From: Syntrophaceae bacterium UBA7544
GTDB taxonomy: Bacteria > Desulfobacterota > Syntrophia > Syntrophales > Smithellaceae
DNA length: 18,206 nucleotides
Assembly: GCA_002479215.1 (NCBI GenBank)
Contig: DLME01000295.1
Span: forward strand, 1 to 18,206
Direction of reading: 5' to 3'
How positions within the stretch are numbered: position 1 is the stretch's first letter; every line of letters starts with the position of its first letter. The translations under genes and the position numbers were made by a program. Below are positions 1 to 7,911 of the stretch, in pieces. Under the pieces are notes generated by a model that ran no database searches, was not told the origin of the DNA, and worked only from the letters and a program-made list of their open reading frames with translations.

Positions 1-2241
1 ATGCCCGATATCGATATCGATTTTTGCCAAGAGGGCAGGGATGAGATTATTAAATACGTAACCGAAAAATATGGCAAAGATAAAGTTTCCCAAATTATCA
101 CCTTTGGAAAAATGCAGGCCAAGGCAGTTATACGCGATGTCGGCAGAGCTTTGAATATTCCTTATAGCGAAGTGGATAAAATTGCCAAATTAGTTCCTAA
201 CGTTTTGAATATTAATCTGGATGAAGCGATAAAAACGGAACCAAGGCTTGCCCAGGAGGCCAAAAATAATCCTCAAGTGGCCAAACTTTTATCTTTATCG
301 AGAATTTTGGAAGGTTTGAACCGCCACGCGTCCACTCATGCTGCCGGAGTTGTTATATCCGATGTGCCTCTGGTGGAAAGAGTTCCTCTTTGCATACCTA
401 AGGATGAAATTGTTTCCCAATATTCAATGAATGATATTCAAACCGTCGGCTTGACCAAATTCGATTTCCTGGGTCTTAAAACATTGACAGTCATAAAAAA
501 TTCGGTTAACTTCATCAAGGAATCAAATAATATCGATTTAGATATTAATAGTTTACCTCTCAATGATAAACAAACATATGAACTCTTAATGAGAGGCGAT
601 ACAGACGGCGTATTCCAATTGGAAAGCGACGGCATGAAAGATATTATGAAGAATTTAAAGCCGGACCGTATCGAAGATGTCATTGCTTTGATTGCTCTGT
701 ACCGGCCAGGCCCCATGAAAATGGTTCCAGAATTTATCAGCCGCAAGCAGGGAAAAACAAAAATTAGCTATGGGCTTCCTGAATTGGAAGCGATTCTCAA
801 GGAAACATACGGAATAATTGTTTATCAAGAACAGGTTATGCAGATTGCCAATGTGATCGGAGGCTACACGATGTCCGAAGCCGACACCTTGCGCAAGCTG
901 ATGGGCAAAAAACAATTTGCCGTGATAAAGGAAAAAGAGAAACCCAAGTTTCTCGAAGGCGCAAAAAAGCAAAAAATCAATGAAAACAAAGCAAAAGTCA
1001 TCTGGGATCAGATGGAAACATTTGGCGAATACGGTTTTAACAAATCCCACAGCACCGCCTACGCCATGATTACGTATCAGACGGCTTATCTCAAGGCAAA
1101 ATACCCGGTCGCTTTCATGGCTGCTTTACTCACCAGTGAAAAAGATAACCGCGATAAAATAATAAGGTACATGAGTTCTTGTAAGGAAATGGGCATAAAT
1201 ATTCTGCCTCCGGATATAAATGAATCATTTAAAGATTTTAGCATATCAGGAGAAAATATCCGTTTTGGTTTGGCCGCGGTGAAAAATGTCGGTGAGGCCG
1301 CCATTGATTCCATTATTTCCGCCCGGGAAAAAGGCAATTTTTCATCATTTATGGATTTTTTGACACGCACGGATTTGCGCAAGACAAACAAAAGAGTTAT
1401 CGAAAGTTTAATAAAATGCGGCGCATTTGATTCACTTGGCTACAAAAGACGCCAACTCATGCAATATTATGAAGAGGCTATGGAAGAAGCTCAACGCCGG
1501 CAAAAGGAAACTCAAAGCTCACAGTCGAGTTTTTTTGAAGAGTTCGATTCCGGCTCTTCTGCAAAAAATGGAATAAAATCAAATGAGATGCCTGATGTTC
1601 CCGAATGGGATCAAAAAGAACTCTTATCTGTCGAAAAGGAAGCTTTGGGCTTTTATATCTCCGGCCATCCCTTACTGCGTTTTGCGGATCGTCTAAAATT
1701 GGTTACAAACAGTGATTCCAGTAACTTAAACACCAAAAAGGACAAGGAAACCGTTACCATTGCCGGAGTAATCAGCAGTCTTGTAGAAAAGCAAACCAGG
1801 AGAAAAGATGTAATGTGTAATATTACTTTGGAGGATTTACAAGGTTCCGTAAACATTATATTTTGGGCAGACACCTATAAGAAATATTACTCCGTATTGC
1901 ATGAAGATGAGCCGGTTGTTATTCAAGGAATTGTTGATATTGGAGATGAGTCACTAAAGATCATTGCTCAAGAGGCAGTAGCTCTTTCCAAAGCGCTGGA
2001 GAATCCTTACAAACAAGTGCGCTTCATGGTTAACGCGGATAAAATTTCTAATGAAACTATCATGTCTCTAAACGAAACAATAAAAAAGTATCATGGCAAA
2101 TATGACGGTTACCTGCATATTATCAACGGGAAAAGCGAAACCATCATATATTTGGGAGATGAAATGCGCGTAGATATTAATGAGAAGTTAAAAAAAGAAG
2201 CGGATAGTATTCTGGGGGAGGGCGCCACAGTATATTCCTAA
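1..2241 (+). CDS. dnaE: DNA polymerase III subunit alpha, C-terminal two thirds (partial)
   Basis: Replicative DNA polymerase of the C family; it synthesises DNA in the Pol III holoenzyme. The 746 visible residues start inside the palm domain: the PDIDIDF motif (residues 2-8) holds two catalytic aspartates, and the third is D155 in KFDFLGLKTLT. The finger-domain signatures YGIIVYQEQVM and FNKSHSTAYAMITYQTAYLKA follow at about 275-365. A helix-hairpin-helix region comes next, and an OB-fold lies at about 580-660. Full DnaE is about 1150 residues, so the PHP domain and the first palm part lie upstream of the window; the Met at position 1 is internal, not the true start. The stop codon (2239-2241) overlaps the left end of a palindromic element, so the last one or two residues could have been set by that insertion, although the ending looks normal for the family. 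Identification is very secure. Confidence 0.97.
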   Translation: MPDIDIDFCQEGRDEIIKYVTEKYGKDKVSQIITFGKMQAKAVIRDVGRALNIPYSEVDKIAKLVPNVLNINLDEAIKTEPRLAQEAKNNPQVAKLLSLSRILEGLNRHASTHAAGVVISDVPLVERVPLCIPKDEIVSQYSMNDIQTVGLTKFDFLGLKTLTVIKNSVNFIKESNNIDLDINSLPLNDKQTYELLMRGDTDGVFQLESDGMKDIMKNLKPDRIEDVIALIALYRPGPMKMVPEFISRKQGKTKISYGLPELEAILKETYGIIVYQEQVMQIANVIGGYTMSEADTLRKLMGKKQFAVIKEKEKPKFLEGAKKQKINENKAKVIWDQMETFGEYGFNKSHSTAYAMITYQTAYLKAKYPVAFMAALLTSEKDNRDKIIRYMSSCKEMGINILPPDINESFKDFSISGENIRFGLAAVKNVGEAAIDSIISAREKGNFSSFMDFLTRTDLRKTNKRVIESLIKCGAFDSLGYKRRQLMQYYEEAMEEAQRRQKETQSSQSSFFEEFDSGSSAKNGIKSNEMPDVPEWDQKELLSVEKEALGFYISGHPLLRFADRLKLVTNSDSSNLNTKKDKETVTIAGVISSLVEKQTRRKDVMCNITLEDLQGSVNIIFWADTYKKYYSVLHEDEPVVIQGIVDIGDESLKIIAQEAVALSKALENPYKQVRFMVNADKISNETIMSLNETIKKYHGKYDGYLHIINGKSETIIYLGDEMRVDINEKLKKEADSILGEGATVYS

Positions 2242-2360
2242 TATCATTTTCTACTTTGGCCAACTTTGTTGCGTTCGTCGTCGACTTCCTCAACATATTA
2301 ATAATATGCCTCGTTGTTTCCTCCTTGCCGCCGCGTTATCCTTTGAATAAAATGATATTA
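2239..2360. repeat. 122-bp palindromic MITE-like element
   Basis: The sequence shows perfect 12-bp inverted ends, TAATATCATTTT (2239-2250) and AAAATGATATTA (2349-2360). Read another way, these are 10-bp inverted repeats flanked on both sides by TA, the target duplication left by Tc1/mariner and IS630-type transposases. Near the exact centre is a second palindrome, CATATTA-A-TAATATG (2294-2308). The interior carries no open reading frame of note. The left end supplies the dnaE stop codon. Size, ends and lack of coding capacity fit a non-autonomous miniature element or an intergenic repeat; no second copy was seen in this window, so mobility is inferred. Confidence 0.55.
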
Positions 2361-2387
2361 AGAGGAATGCAATTTCATAATTCGTCA

Positions 2388-2412
2388 TTACGACTCCACT
2401 GCGGTGTCGTGA
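2388..2412. repeat. Small imperfect hairpin upstream of the UPF0280 gene
   Basis: ACGACTCC (2390-2397) pairs with GGTGTCGT (2403-2410) with one T-T mismatch and a 5-base loop; a wobble pair and one more pair extend the stem outward. No T-run follows on either strand, so it is a poor intrinsic terminator. It may be a decayed intergenic repeat or part of the leader of the next gene. The rest of 2361-2475 shows nothing else clear. Confidence 0.3.
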
Positions 2413-2475
2413 AACTTTAAGACCAAAGACGATACACTAATTTATTTTTATTGAGTATTTTATAAGTTGACTTCT

Positions 2476-3195
2476 ATGAAATATGAGGCAAGAACTTATA
2501 GAAATTTAATCTCCAAAAACAATTTAAAATCATACAATGTCGCTATCGCCGAAAGCGATCTTTTTATAAGCAGTGATGTCAATCTGGCCTCTGAGGCCAA
2601 AAAATCCTTACTCCATCACCGTTTGTTATTAGAAAATTATATAAAAAAACACCCTCAATTTTTGTCTTCATTGTTGCCGTTGCCTGAGGATGGTTTAGCC
2701 CCACCTATTGTGCGAGATATGTTAATTAATTCGAATATTTGCGGGGTAGGGCCGATGGCTGCGGTTGCCGGTGCAATTGCTCAATTCGTAGGCAATGACT
2801 TATTCGATCTAACAGAAACTTTAATAATTGAAAATGGGGGAGATATATACCTTAAATCCAAGGAGAAATTGACTGTTTCCGTGTATGCGGGGAAATCGCC
2901 CTTAAGCTATAAAGTAAATTTTATTGTTAAACCAAAGAATACACCTTTTGGCATTTGTACATCCTCGGCGACCGTCGGGCCATCTTTGAGTTTTGGGAAG
3001 GCTGACGCGGTTTGTGTTCTTTCTAAATCAGCAACCCTGGCCGATGCCGCGGCTTCAGCTATCGGCAATAATGTTAAAAGTAAAAATGATATAAAAAAAG
3101 CGCTCGATTTCGGAATAAAAATTAAAGGCGTTACAGGAATAATAATTATTTTGGGAAGTGAAATGGGTGCGATAGGGGAGGTTGAGTTTGTTTAA
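2476..3195 (+). CDS. UPF0280 family protein (ApbE-like fold)
   Basis: Uncharacterised conserved protein of the UPF0280 family, found in methanogens, sulfate reducers and syntrophs and related to the ApbE (FMN transferase) superfamily; its reaction is unknown. The 239 residues match family length. Family hallmarks seen are YEARTYRNL at the N-terminus, DLFISSD, a PPIVRDM motif (about 76-82), the signature GVGPMAAVAGAIA (about 90-102), and ENGGDIYLKS. A C-terminal half with TSSATVGPS and ADAAASAIGN also fits. I prefer the ATG at 2476 because homologues begin close to the YEARTYR segment; an in-frame TTG at 2467 is possible, and neither has a strong Shine-Dalgarno. The gene stands alone, 234 bases after dnaE, and is followed by a disrupted locus. 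Confidence 0.88.
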   Translation: MKYEARTYRNLISKNNLKSYNVAIAESDLFISSDVNLASEAKKSLLHHRLLLENYIKKHPQFLSSLLPLPEDGLAPPIVRDMLINSNICGVGPMAAVAGAIAQFVGNDLFDLTETLIIENGGDIYLKSKEKLTVSVYAGKSPLSYKVNFIVKPKNTPFGICTSSATVGPSLSFGKADAVCVLSKSATLADAAASAIGNNVKSKNDIKKALDFGIKIKGVTGIIIILGSEMGAIGEVEFV

Positions 3196-3200
3196 AAAAA

Positions 3201-3230
3201 TTGACAAATATTTTTATTGGGGAGTAGGGT
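3201..3230 (+). promoter_or_regulatory. Possible promoter of the disrupted gene at 3282
   Basis: A perfect -35 hexamer TTGACA (3201-3206) lies 18 bases before TAGGGT (3225-3230), which matches the -10 consensus only at three positions. It sits immediately after the UPF0280 stop and before the remnant gene. A 13-codon open frame (3241-3282) ends in TAATG overlapping the next start; it may be a leader or coincidence. Confidence 0.25.
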
Positions 3231-3281
3231 GGATTAAACAATGAGCAGATACATTAGCACTATTGATGAGAAGGGGATTTA

Positions 3282-3413
3282 ATGTCACGAGCCGCTGATT
3301 ACACCATCAAAGGGTTTCTGTATCAATTCAATAAAACGTTGCTCGAAATCCTCAATTCTCAGGATGATCTGACCCCGAAAAAATGGACATCTCTTCAAGC
3401 CGCTTTGACATAA
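3282..3413 (+). pseudogene. 5' remnant of an unidentified gene, cut by an IS3-family element
   Basis: An ATG at 3282 has a good Shine-Dalgarno, AAGGGG (3271-3276), five bases upstream. It opens a frame starting MSRAADYTIKGFLYQFNK and running to about residue 29 (NSQDD). There the sequence passes into an IS end (about 3365), and the frame then stops at 3411-3413 after 14 IS-encoded codons. The first 29 residues have normal codon use. They recall, from memory only, the N-terminus of a group of conserved proteins found in accessory or defence islands; I cannot name the family with certainty. The gene is certainly truncated and presumably dead. A coding-like tail at 3653-3715 on the same strand may be its other end. 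Confidence 0.5.
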
Positions 3414-3650
3414 TTTTGTTCAAAAAGCAACGGCGAGTCATAATTTCGTTGCGAGTGCCTCCTTTCCCGGTTGTAGAATGTTTCTATGTAATCAAAAATA
3501 CTTGTTTTGGCTTCAGTCCTGGTCGCGTATTTTTCAAAGAAAATATGTTCTACTTTTAATGAATGAAAGAAACTTTCCATAACGGCATTGTCATAACAGT
3601 TTCCGGAACCGCTCATGCTTTGCACATAACCATGTTTATTTATCGGTCTA
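3365..3650 (-). mobile_element. IS3-family insertion sequence remnant, 3' part only
   Basis: The left boundary is a typical IS3-family terminal repeat, TGATCTGACCCCGAAAAAAT and onward (3365-3389). The transposase fragment inside reads on the - strand toward that end, so this is the right (3') end of the element. The opposite terminal repeat, which should read as its reverse complement, is not present up to 3820. The OrfA part, two of the three catalytic residues and the left end are therefore gone. The inner junction is placed at about 3645-3655, where similarity to the transposase stops. The element interrupts the gene starting at 3282. Confidence 0.75.
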
Positions 3651-3658
3651 GAAAACAA
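3395..3658 (-). pseudogene. IS3-family transposase OrfB, C-terminal fragment
   Basis: The 87-residue frame contains the end of the integrase core (rve) domain. QSMSGSGNCYDNAVMESFFHSLK carries the final Glu (residue 28) of the DDE triad, and it is followed by the usual IFDYIETFYNRERRHSQRNYDSP tail. A full OrfB is close to 280 residues, so about two thirds are missing, including both catalytic aspartates. The frame opens at a TTG outside the IS homology (similarity begins at about INKHG, residue 6), so this is a chance start and not a real gene start. Inactive remnant. Confidence 0.85.
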
Positions 3659-3715
3659 ATATTTGAAAAGCAGAAGTCAGAAAAAAGCCTCAAAGATTTA
3701 TATTTAAATGCCTAA
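3653..3715 (+). pseudogene. Coding-like C-terminal tail beyond the IS remnant
   Basis: On the + strand the bases after the IS junction read KQIFEKQKSEKSLKDLYLNA and then TAA (3713-3715). This is a lysine-rich, protein-like ending with no start of its own. It could be the 3' end of the gene that begins at 3282, with the middle deleted along with the left half of the IS. It could also be chance: the stretch is only 20 codons. The bases from 3716 to 3820 are AT-rich and show no gene or clear terminator. Confidence 0.25.
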
Positions 3716-3820
3716 TGTTTACATAACATATCTTATAGGACGTAGATAGTTTACGATAAAAGTCGTCAAAAGTTTTAATTCTATTAATATTTTAATGTAA
3801 TTTGGATCGATTGGTTGGTT

Positions 3821-4780
3821 TTATAGTCCGTCGTCGGCTAATTGCTTGATTAGCTTCGCCTGGCGGTCAGAAATCTTCTTCGGAACTTCGACATTGATTT
3901 TTACGTATTGATCTCCTTTGCCGCCGCCTTTAAGTCCTGGAACACCGTATCCTTTCATTCTTATCTTCGTGTTATTCTGAGTACCGGGGCCGATTTTGAG
4001 TCTCTTCGTGGAGCCATCTAACGTAGGAACATCAATGGTTGTTCCCAGCGCGGCCTGGGTAAATTTGATAGTTTTTTCAACGTACAGATCATATCCGTCT
4101 CGGGAAAAGATGGGATGAGGCGACACATTGATATTTAAGTATAAATCACCACCGGGTCCTCCATTATAACCGGAAAGGCCTTTACCGGGCAACCTTAACT
4201 TTTTACCGGTACTGATTCCGGGCGGTATCTTAACACTTATATCTTCAACACGATTTTCCAGCTGAAAAGAAATTTTCTTATCGGCGCCATATACTGATTC
4301 TTCCAAAGATATCGATAAGTTATACTCGGCATCCTGTCCCTTCTGAGGCATGTTGGCGTATTGCCGGCCACCGCCCATGGAACTGCCGAATAGACCTGCA
4401 AAGGGATCGTCATCTTCCTGAAAACTGCCGCCTCCCCTTCTGGTCGTGCGAAAAGTAGTTCTGCCGCCACCTCTCGCCCCGCCAAAACCGAAACTGCGCA
4501 ATATTTCATCCAGATCGAAGCCCCGGAAAATATCTTCCTGTGAATATTGTTGACGATACTGGTCTGCGGAACCGAAGGTATCGTATTCCTGACGCTTTTT
4601 TTGGTCGCTTAAAACCGCATAAGCTTCACTTATTTTTTTGAATTTCTCTTCAGATGCTTTTTTATTGTTAGGATTCTTATCCGGATGCCACTTGACGGCT
4701 AATTTACGATAGGCTTTCTTAATTTCCTCGGCGGAGGCCTTTTTATCGACCCCTAAAACTTGATAATAATCTTCTGCCAT
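3821..4780 (-). CDS. DnaJ-class co-chaperone, type II (CbpA-like)
   Basis: J-domain protein that stimulates DnaK ATPase activity and delivers unfolded clients in the cytoplasm. The J domain spans residues 5-70 with the essential HPD at 32-34. A Gly/Phe-rich linker follows at about 75-145 (repeated [10 protein letters not shown] and SSMGGGR runs). Two C-terminal substrate-binding domains follow at about 150-310, with [17 protein letters not shown] and the typical [13 protein letters not shown]. There is no CxxCxGxG zinc finger, so it belongs with CbpA/DnaJB rather than canonical DnaJ. Length (319) is usual for CbpA. It is the last gene of the leftward group, 69 bases after iorB, and may have its own promoter. 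No dnaK or grpE is nearby. Confidence 0.92.
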   Translation of the reverse strand: MAEDYYQVLGVDKKASAEEIKKAYRKLAVKWHPDKNPNNKKASEEKFKKISEAYAVLSDQKKRQEYDTFGSADQYRQQYSQEDIFRGFDLDEILRSFGFGGARGGGRTTFRTTRRGGGSFQEDDDPFAGLFGSSMGGGRQYANMPQKGQDAEYNLSISLEESVYGADKKISFQLENRVEDISVKIPPGISTGKKLRLPGKGLSGYNGGPGGDLYLNINVSPHPIFSRDGYDLYVEKTIKFTQAALGTTIDVPTLDGSTKRLKIGPGTQNNTKIRMKGYGVPGLKGGGKGDQYVKINVEVPKKISDRQAKLIKQLADDGL

Positions 4781-4849
4781 AATTATAAATACCTATTAAA
4801 CTTATTGTTTTAAAATATTTTTGATAGCCAATGCGATTTGTCTATTAAT

Positions 4850-5428
4850 TTAAGCAGTCTTACCGATTTGGAAAGCCGCTAAATTCATTTTTATTAACTT
4901 TTCCGGAAACGATTTTTTGATGATTTTTTCCCAAATAGCTGAATTAATTTCCATTAAATTGGATATGGCCCCCAAAAGAACAACATTGGCGGCTTTAACA
5001 TTTCCCGCCTTTTGGGCTAGCTCCGTGGCATCGATTTTTTGAACAGTTTTATACCTTTCCTGTAAAAGCTTAGTAATATCTTTAGGATAAGGTAAATCAC
5101 CTATATTTACCGCTGGGGGATAAATTTTTTCGCTGTTTACTATAAGTGAAGCATCTTTGCTCAGATAATTCAGATAACGCATGGTTTCCATCTTTTCAAA
5201 AGAAATAATAATATCAATACTTTCGAGCTTAGCCAAAGGGGAATAAACTTTGCTTCCGTAACGGACATGGCTGGTGACACAGCCACCGCGTTGAGCCATT
5301 CCATGGACTTCGCTTTTTTTTACGTCAAAACCGGCTTCCATTAATGCCTCACACATAATGTCACTGGCCCGCAGAATGCCCTGCCCACCTACACCAGCCA
5401 GTAAAATGCTTTTTACTTCATTATCCAT
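4850..5428 (-). CDS. iorB: Indolepyruvate:ferredoxin oxidoreductase, beta subunit
   Basis: Beta subunit of the thiamine-diphosphate enzyme that oxidatively decarboxylates aryl pyruvates (indolepyruvate, phenylpyruvate, hydroxyphenylpyruvate) to aryl-acyl-CoA, passing electrons to ferredoxin. The 192 residues are the gamma-type (POR_N-interacting) domain. The N-terminal SILLAGVGGQGILRASDIM and the segment VHGMAQRGGCVTSHVRYG are the family signatures; VVLLGAISNLMEIN is the conserved C-terminal part. Length is normal. It starts 17 bases after the iorA stop, and the pair should be co-transcribed and form a complex. Its Shine-Dalgarno is weak, which suggests translation coupled to iorA. Confidence 0.95.
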   Translation of the reverse strand: MDNEVKSILLAGVGGQGILRASDIMCEALMEAGFDVKKSEVHGMAQRGGCVTSHVRYGSKVYSPLAKLESIDIIISFEKMETMRYLNYLSKDASLIVNSEKIYPPAVNIGDLPYPKDITKLLQERYKTVQKIDATELAQKAGNVKAANVVLLGAISNLMEINSAIWEKIIKKSFPEKLIKMNLAAFQIGKTA

Positions 5429-5445
5429 GTAGATGTCCGTATTTG

Positions 5446-7206
5446 TTAACTTATTGATCCAAACTTACATACCTGCATACATAAACCGCAGCCGTTGCAA
5501 AGAGTTTCATCAATCATTGCTATCCCTTCCCTCTTCGAACCTTCTTTTTTCTCAATTTTTTGCCAGGAAATAGGAGGACAACCAAGCCCCAGGCATACTT
5601 TACAGCCGGTGCATTTGTCGGGATCTATCTTCAGCGCTCTTTCAGTCTTTAATTTTGACCTCTTAAATAAAACGCAGGGACGTTGAGATATGATTACCGA
5701 GGGGCCGTCTTTGGCCAACTCTTCTTTGATAGCATTTCTTGTTTCTTTAAGATCATACGGATCGATAACTCTTATATTATCTATACCTAGCGCCGAAACT
5801 AAAACTTTTAGATCAAGCTGTTTTGTCTTTTCTCCTAAGAGCGTATAGCCTGTTGCCGGGTGTTCCTGCATTCCGGTCATAGCTGTTGTACTGTTATCAC
5901 AAATAATGATCAAGGCGTTGCTTTTATTGTACGCCATATTTAAGAGTGGAGTTATGCCGGAATGAATGAAAGTGGAATCACCAATCACCCCTACTATCTT
6001 ACCCTTCCCTTTTTCTTTTAGGGCTTTGCTCATTCCGTGAGCCATACCGATGCTTGCTCCCATGCAAATGCAGGAGTGCAATCCTTCCAGAGGTTTCATG
6101 AAGGAAAGAGTGTAACATCCGATATCGCCTGCCACAAACACCTTCAGCTTGCCTAAAACATAAAATAAACCGCGGTGCGGACAACCCGGACAAAGATTTG
6201 GCGGCCGTGATGGAATATTCTGCACAGAAGCGGTTGACGGCTTAGTTGATTTATTGATCGCGTTTTCGATAATTCCGGGATCAAATTCATTCGTATAAGG
6301 AAAGATTTCCTTGCCGATAACCTTGATACCCATCGCCTTGATTTGCTCTTCTAAAAAGGGATCAAGCTCTTCAACAACGTATATTTTTTTAACCTTAGCC
6401 ACGAACTCGCGGATCAATTTCTCCGGTAAAGGGTAAACCATCCCCAATTTTAAGTAGGAATAATCAGGAAAAACATCTTTAGCATAGTTATAAGGCATTC
6501 CCGCTGTGATGATGCCGACATCGGGATTGTTAATTTCCATTTTATTTTCGCTGAATATTTCGGCATATTCTTTTAAGTTCACTAAACGTTTTTCAACTTC
6601 AACGCGTCTTAAACGGGCATAAGCAGGCACCATAACAAATTTTTCCGGGTTATATGAAATCCGTGTCTTGTCTTGATGTGGTAGAGGTTCCTCCAGAGAA
6701 ACAAGTGATTTGGAATGTGAAACCCGGGTCGTGGAACGCAGGAAAACGGGTGTGTCGAATTTTTCGCTGATTTCAAAAGCCAGCTTGACGAATTCCTTTG
6801 CTTCTTGCGCGTCGGCCGGCTCCAACATGGGAATTTTAGCAAACTTAGCGTAATTGCGGTTGTCTTGTTCGTTTTGCGAACTATGTAATGAAGGATCATC
6901 CGCGCTGACGATGACCAATGCGCTGTTGGTGCCTGTATAACTCACCGTGAAAATAGGATCGGCAGCCACATTAACACCGACGTGTTTCATAACGGCTAGT
7001 GCTTTTTCTCCCGCTAAAGCGGCGCCAATGGCTACTTCAACGGCGACCTTTTCGTTGGGCGACCATTCCGCGTATACTCCCTCATATTTGGAAAATTCTT
7101 CCAATATTTCCGTGCTGGGAGTGCCCGGATAAGCGGCGGCAAACCGGACACCTGCTTCATAAACACCGCGGGCAATCGCTTCATTCCCTGACATTAATAC
7201 TTTCAA
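5446..7206 (-). CDS. iorA: Indolepyruvate:ferredoxin oxidoreductase, alpha subunit
   Basis: Catalytic subunit of IOR (EC 1.2.7.8). Residues 1-170 are the pyrimidine-binding domain (SGNEAIARG, AAYPGTPSTEI). A linker domain follows, then the diphosphate-binding domain with CPGCPHRG (339-346), GDIGCYT and the Mg/ThDP motif GDST...DNSTTAMTG (409-445). The C-terminal ferredoxin domain has two cysteine sets: C532, C535, C538, C543 and C570, C573, C576, C580, for two [4Fe-4S] clusters. Length 586 is normal. The start is TTG at 7206: homologues begin about four residues before SGNEA, and GGAG lies 10 bases upstream, whereas the ATG four codons later is too far from it. In an anaerobe it can serve aromatic amino acid fermentation or run reductively to make aromatic amino acids from acyl-CoA. 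Confidence 0.96.
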   Translation of the reverse strand: MKVLMSGNEAIARGVYEAGVRFAAAYPGTPSTEILEEFSKYEGVYAEWSPNEKVAVEVAIGAALAGEKALAVMKHVGVNVAADPIFTVSYTGTNSALVIVSADDPSLHSSQNEQDNRNYAKFAKIPMLEPADAQEAKEFVKLAFEISEKFDTPVFLRSTTRVSHSKSLVSLEEPLPHQDKTRISYNPEKFVMVPAYARLRRVEVEKRLVNLKEYAEIFSENKMEINNPDVGIITAGMPYNYAKDVFPDYSYLKLGMVYPLPEKLIREFVAKVKKIYVVEELDPFLEEQIKAMGIKVIGKEIFPYTNEFDPGIIENAINKSTKPSTASVQNIPSRPPNLCPGCPHRGLFYVLGKLKVFVAGDIGCYTLSFMKPLEGLHSCICMGASIGMAHGMSKALKEKGKGKIVGVIGDSTFIHSGITPLLNMAYNKSNALIIICDNSTTAMTGMQEHPATGYTLLGEKTKQLDLKVLVSALGIDNIRVIDPYDLKETRNAIKEELAKDGPSVIISQRPCVLFKRSKLKTERALKIDPDKCTGCKVCLGLGCPPISWQKIEKKEGSKREGIAMIDETLCNGCGLCMQVCKFGSIS

Positions 7207-7229
7207 AAGTTTAATTCTCCGGATCAGTT

Positions 7230-7910
7230 TTAGCTCAGAGATGATATTTTGCGTTTAATAAAAAGAACCATTGAAGGATCGGCGGTCTTGACCAATGCAT
7301 TCTGATAATTTTCCAAAGCTTTTTTCTTATCGTTTAATTCTTCATAAATTCGAGCGATGTTGCGATAACCAATCGCTTCAAAACCAGTGTTGTTGCTTTT
7401 TTGTGCTTCCTCAAAATAATTGAGTGCGGATTTAAAATCTTTCTTCGCCTCAAAACAGTATCCCAATGATGTTAAAGCCAGAAACTTAATTCCGGCATCA
7501 TCAGATTTAGTGGAAGACACAAATTTTTTATAACTATTAATGGCATTATCCAAGTCACCTGAATTATAATAAATATTACCCAGATGATAATAGGCCATCC
7601 GCGCGCTCCAGCTATGCGGGTATTTATCAATCAATTCCTGGAAAATTTTCATGCTTTCTGGGACAGCCTCAGGGTCTACTTCGCTTCTGATCACACTGGC
7701 TTGGGCCTTGGCGTATATTTGTGCCGCGGTTGTCTGATAATTACTCCAGTAGAGATAAATACCGAACGCGATAACGACAGTTAAAATTACTGTAGTCGCA
7801 ATAGCAAAGAAACGAACCGTGTTTTCGGAAATATAATCAGTGATTTTTTCGAAGCTGGATTGAAAAATATCGGGTCCTTTCAATTGTTTTTTGGATAGTT
7901 TTGCCGACAT
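7230..7910 (-). CDS. Membrane-anchored tetratricopeptide repeat protein
   Basis: The 226 residues begin with a short basic cytoplasmic stretch, then one hydrophobic helix (about 32-55, FFAIATTVILTVVIAFGIYL). Three recognisable TPR units follow (about 104-135, 143-172 and 178-208), with motifs such as YYHLGNIYYNSGDLDNAINSY and YRNIARIYEELNDKKKALENY. This architecture is that of YfgM-like/tetratricopeptide_2 proteins, a single-pass protein with an extracytoplasmic repeat domain that binds other proteins at the membrane; the exact partner is unknown. The AGGGG motif overlapping the end of the upstream thioesterase gene serves as ribosome binding site, and only one base separates the two genes, so they are probably translationally coupled. 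Function is not predictable from neighbours. Confidence 0.85.
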   Translation of the reverse strand: MSAKLSKKQLKGPDIFQSSFEKITDYISENTVRFFAIATTVILTVVIAFGIYLYWSNYQTTAAQIYAKAQASVIRSEVDPEAVPESMKIFQELIDKYPHSWSARMAYYHLGNIYYNSGDLDNAINSYKKFVSSTKSDDAGIKFLALTSLGYCFEAKKDFKSALNYFEEAQKSNNTGFEAIGYRNIARIYEELNDKKKALENYQNALVKTADPSMVLFIKRKISSLS

Positions 7911-7911
7911 A

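Noticed and set aside
1..60. Met at position 1 as the true start of dnaE
   Set aside because: It lies directly before the internal PDIDIDF catalytic motif; the PHP domain and about 400 residues must be upstream of the window.
655..1050. 131-codon open frame on the - strand inside dnaE
   Set aside because: Antisense shadow of a strongly conserved coding region; no ribosome binding site or recognisable protein features.
3661..3820. Possible terminator for the dnaJ-like gene near the T-rich stretch at 3681-3700 (complement)
   Set aside because: A T-run is present on the - strand, but no GC stem precedes it.
4237..4509. 90-codon - strand frame inside the dnaJ-like gene
   Set aside because: Same strand but another frame; lies over the Gly-rich linker and binding domain of a clear J-protein.
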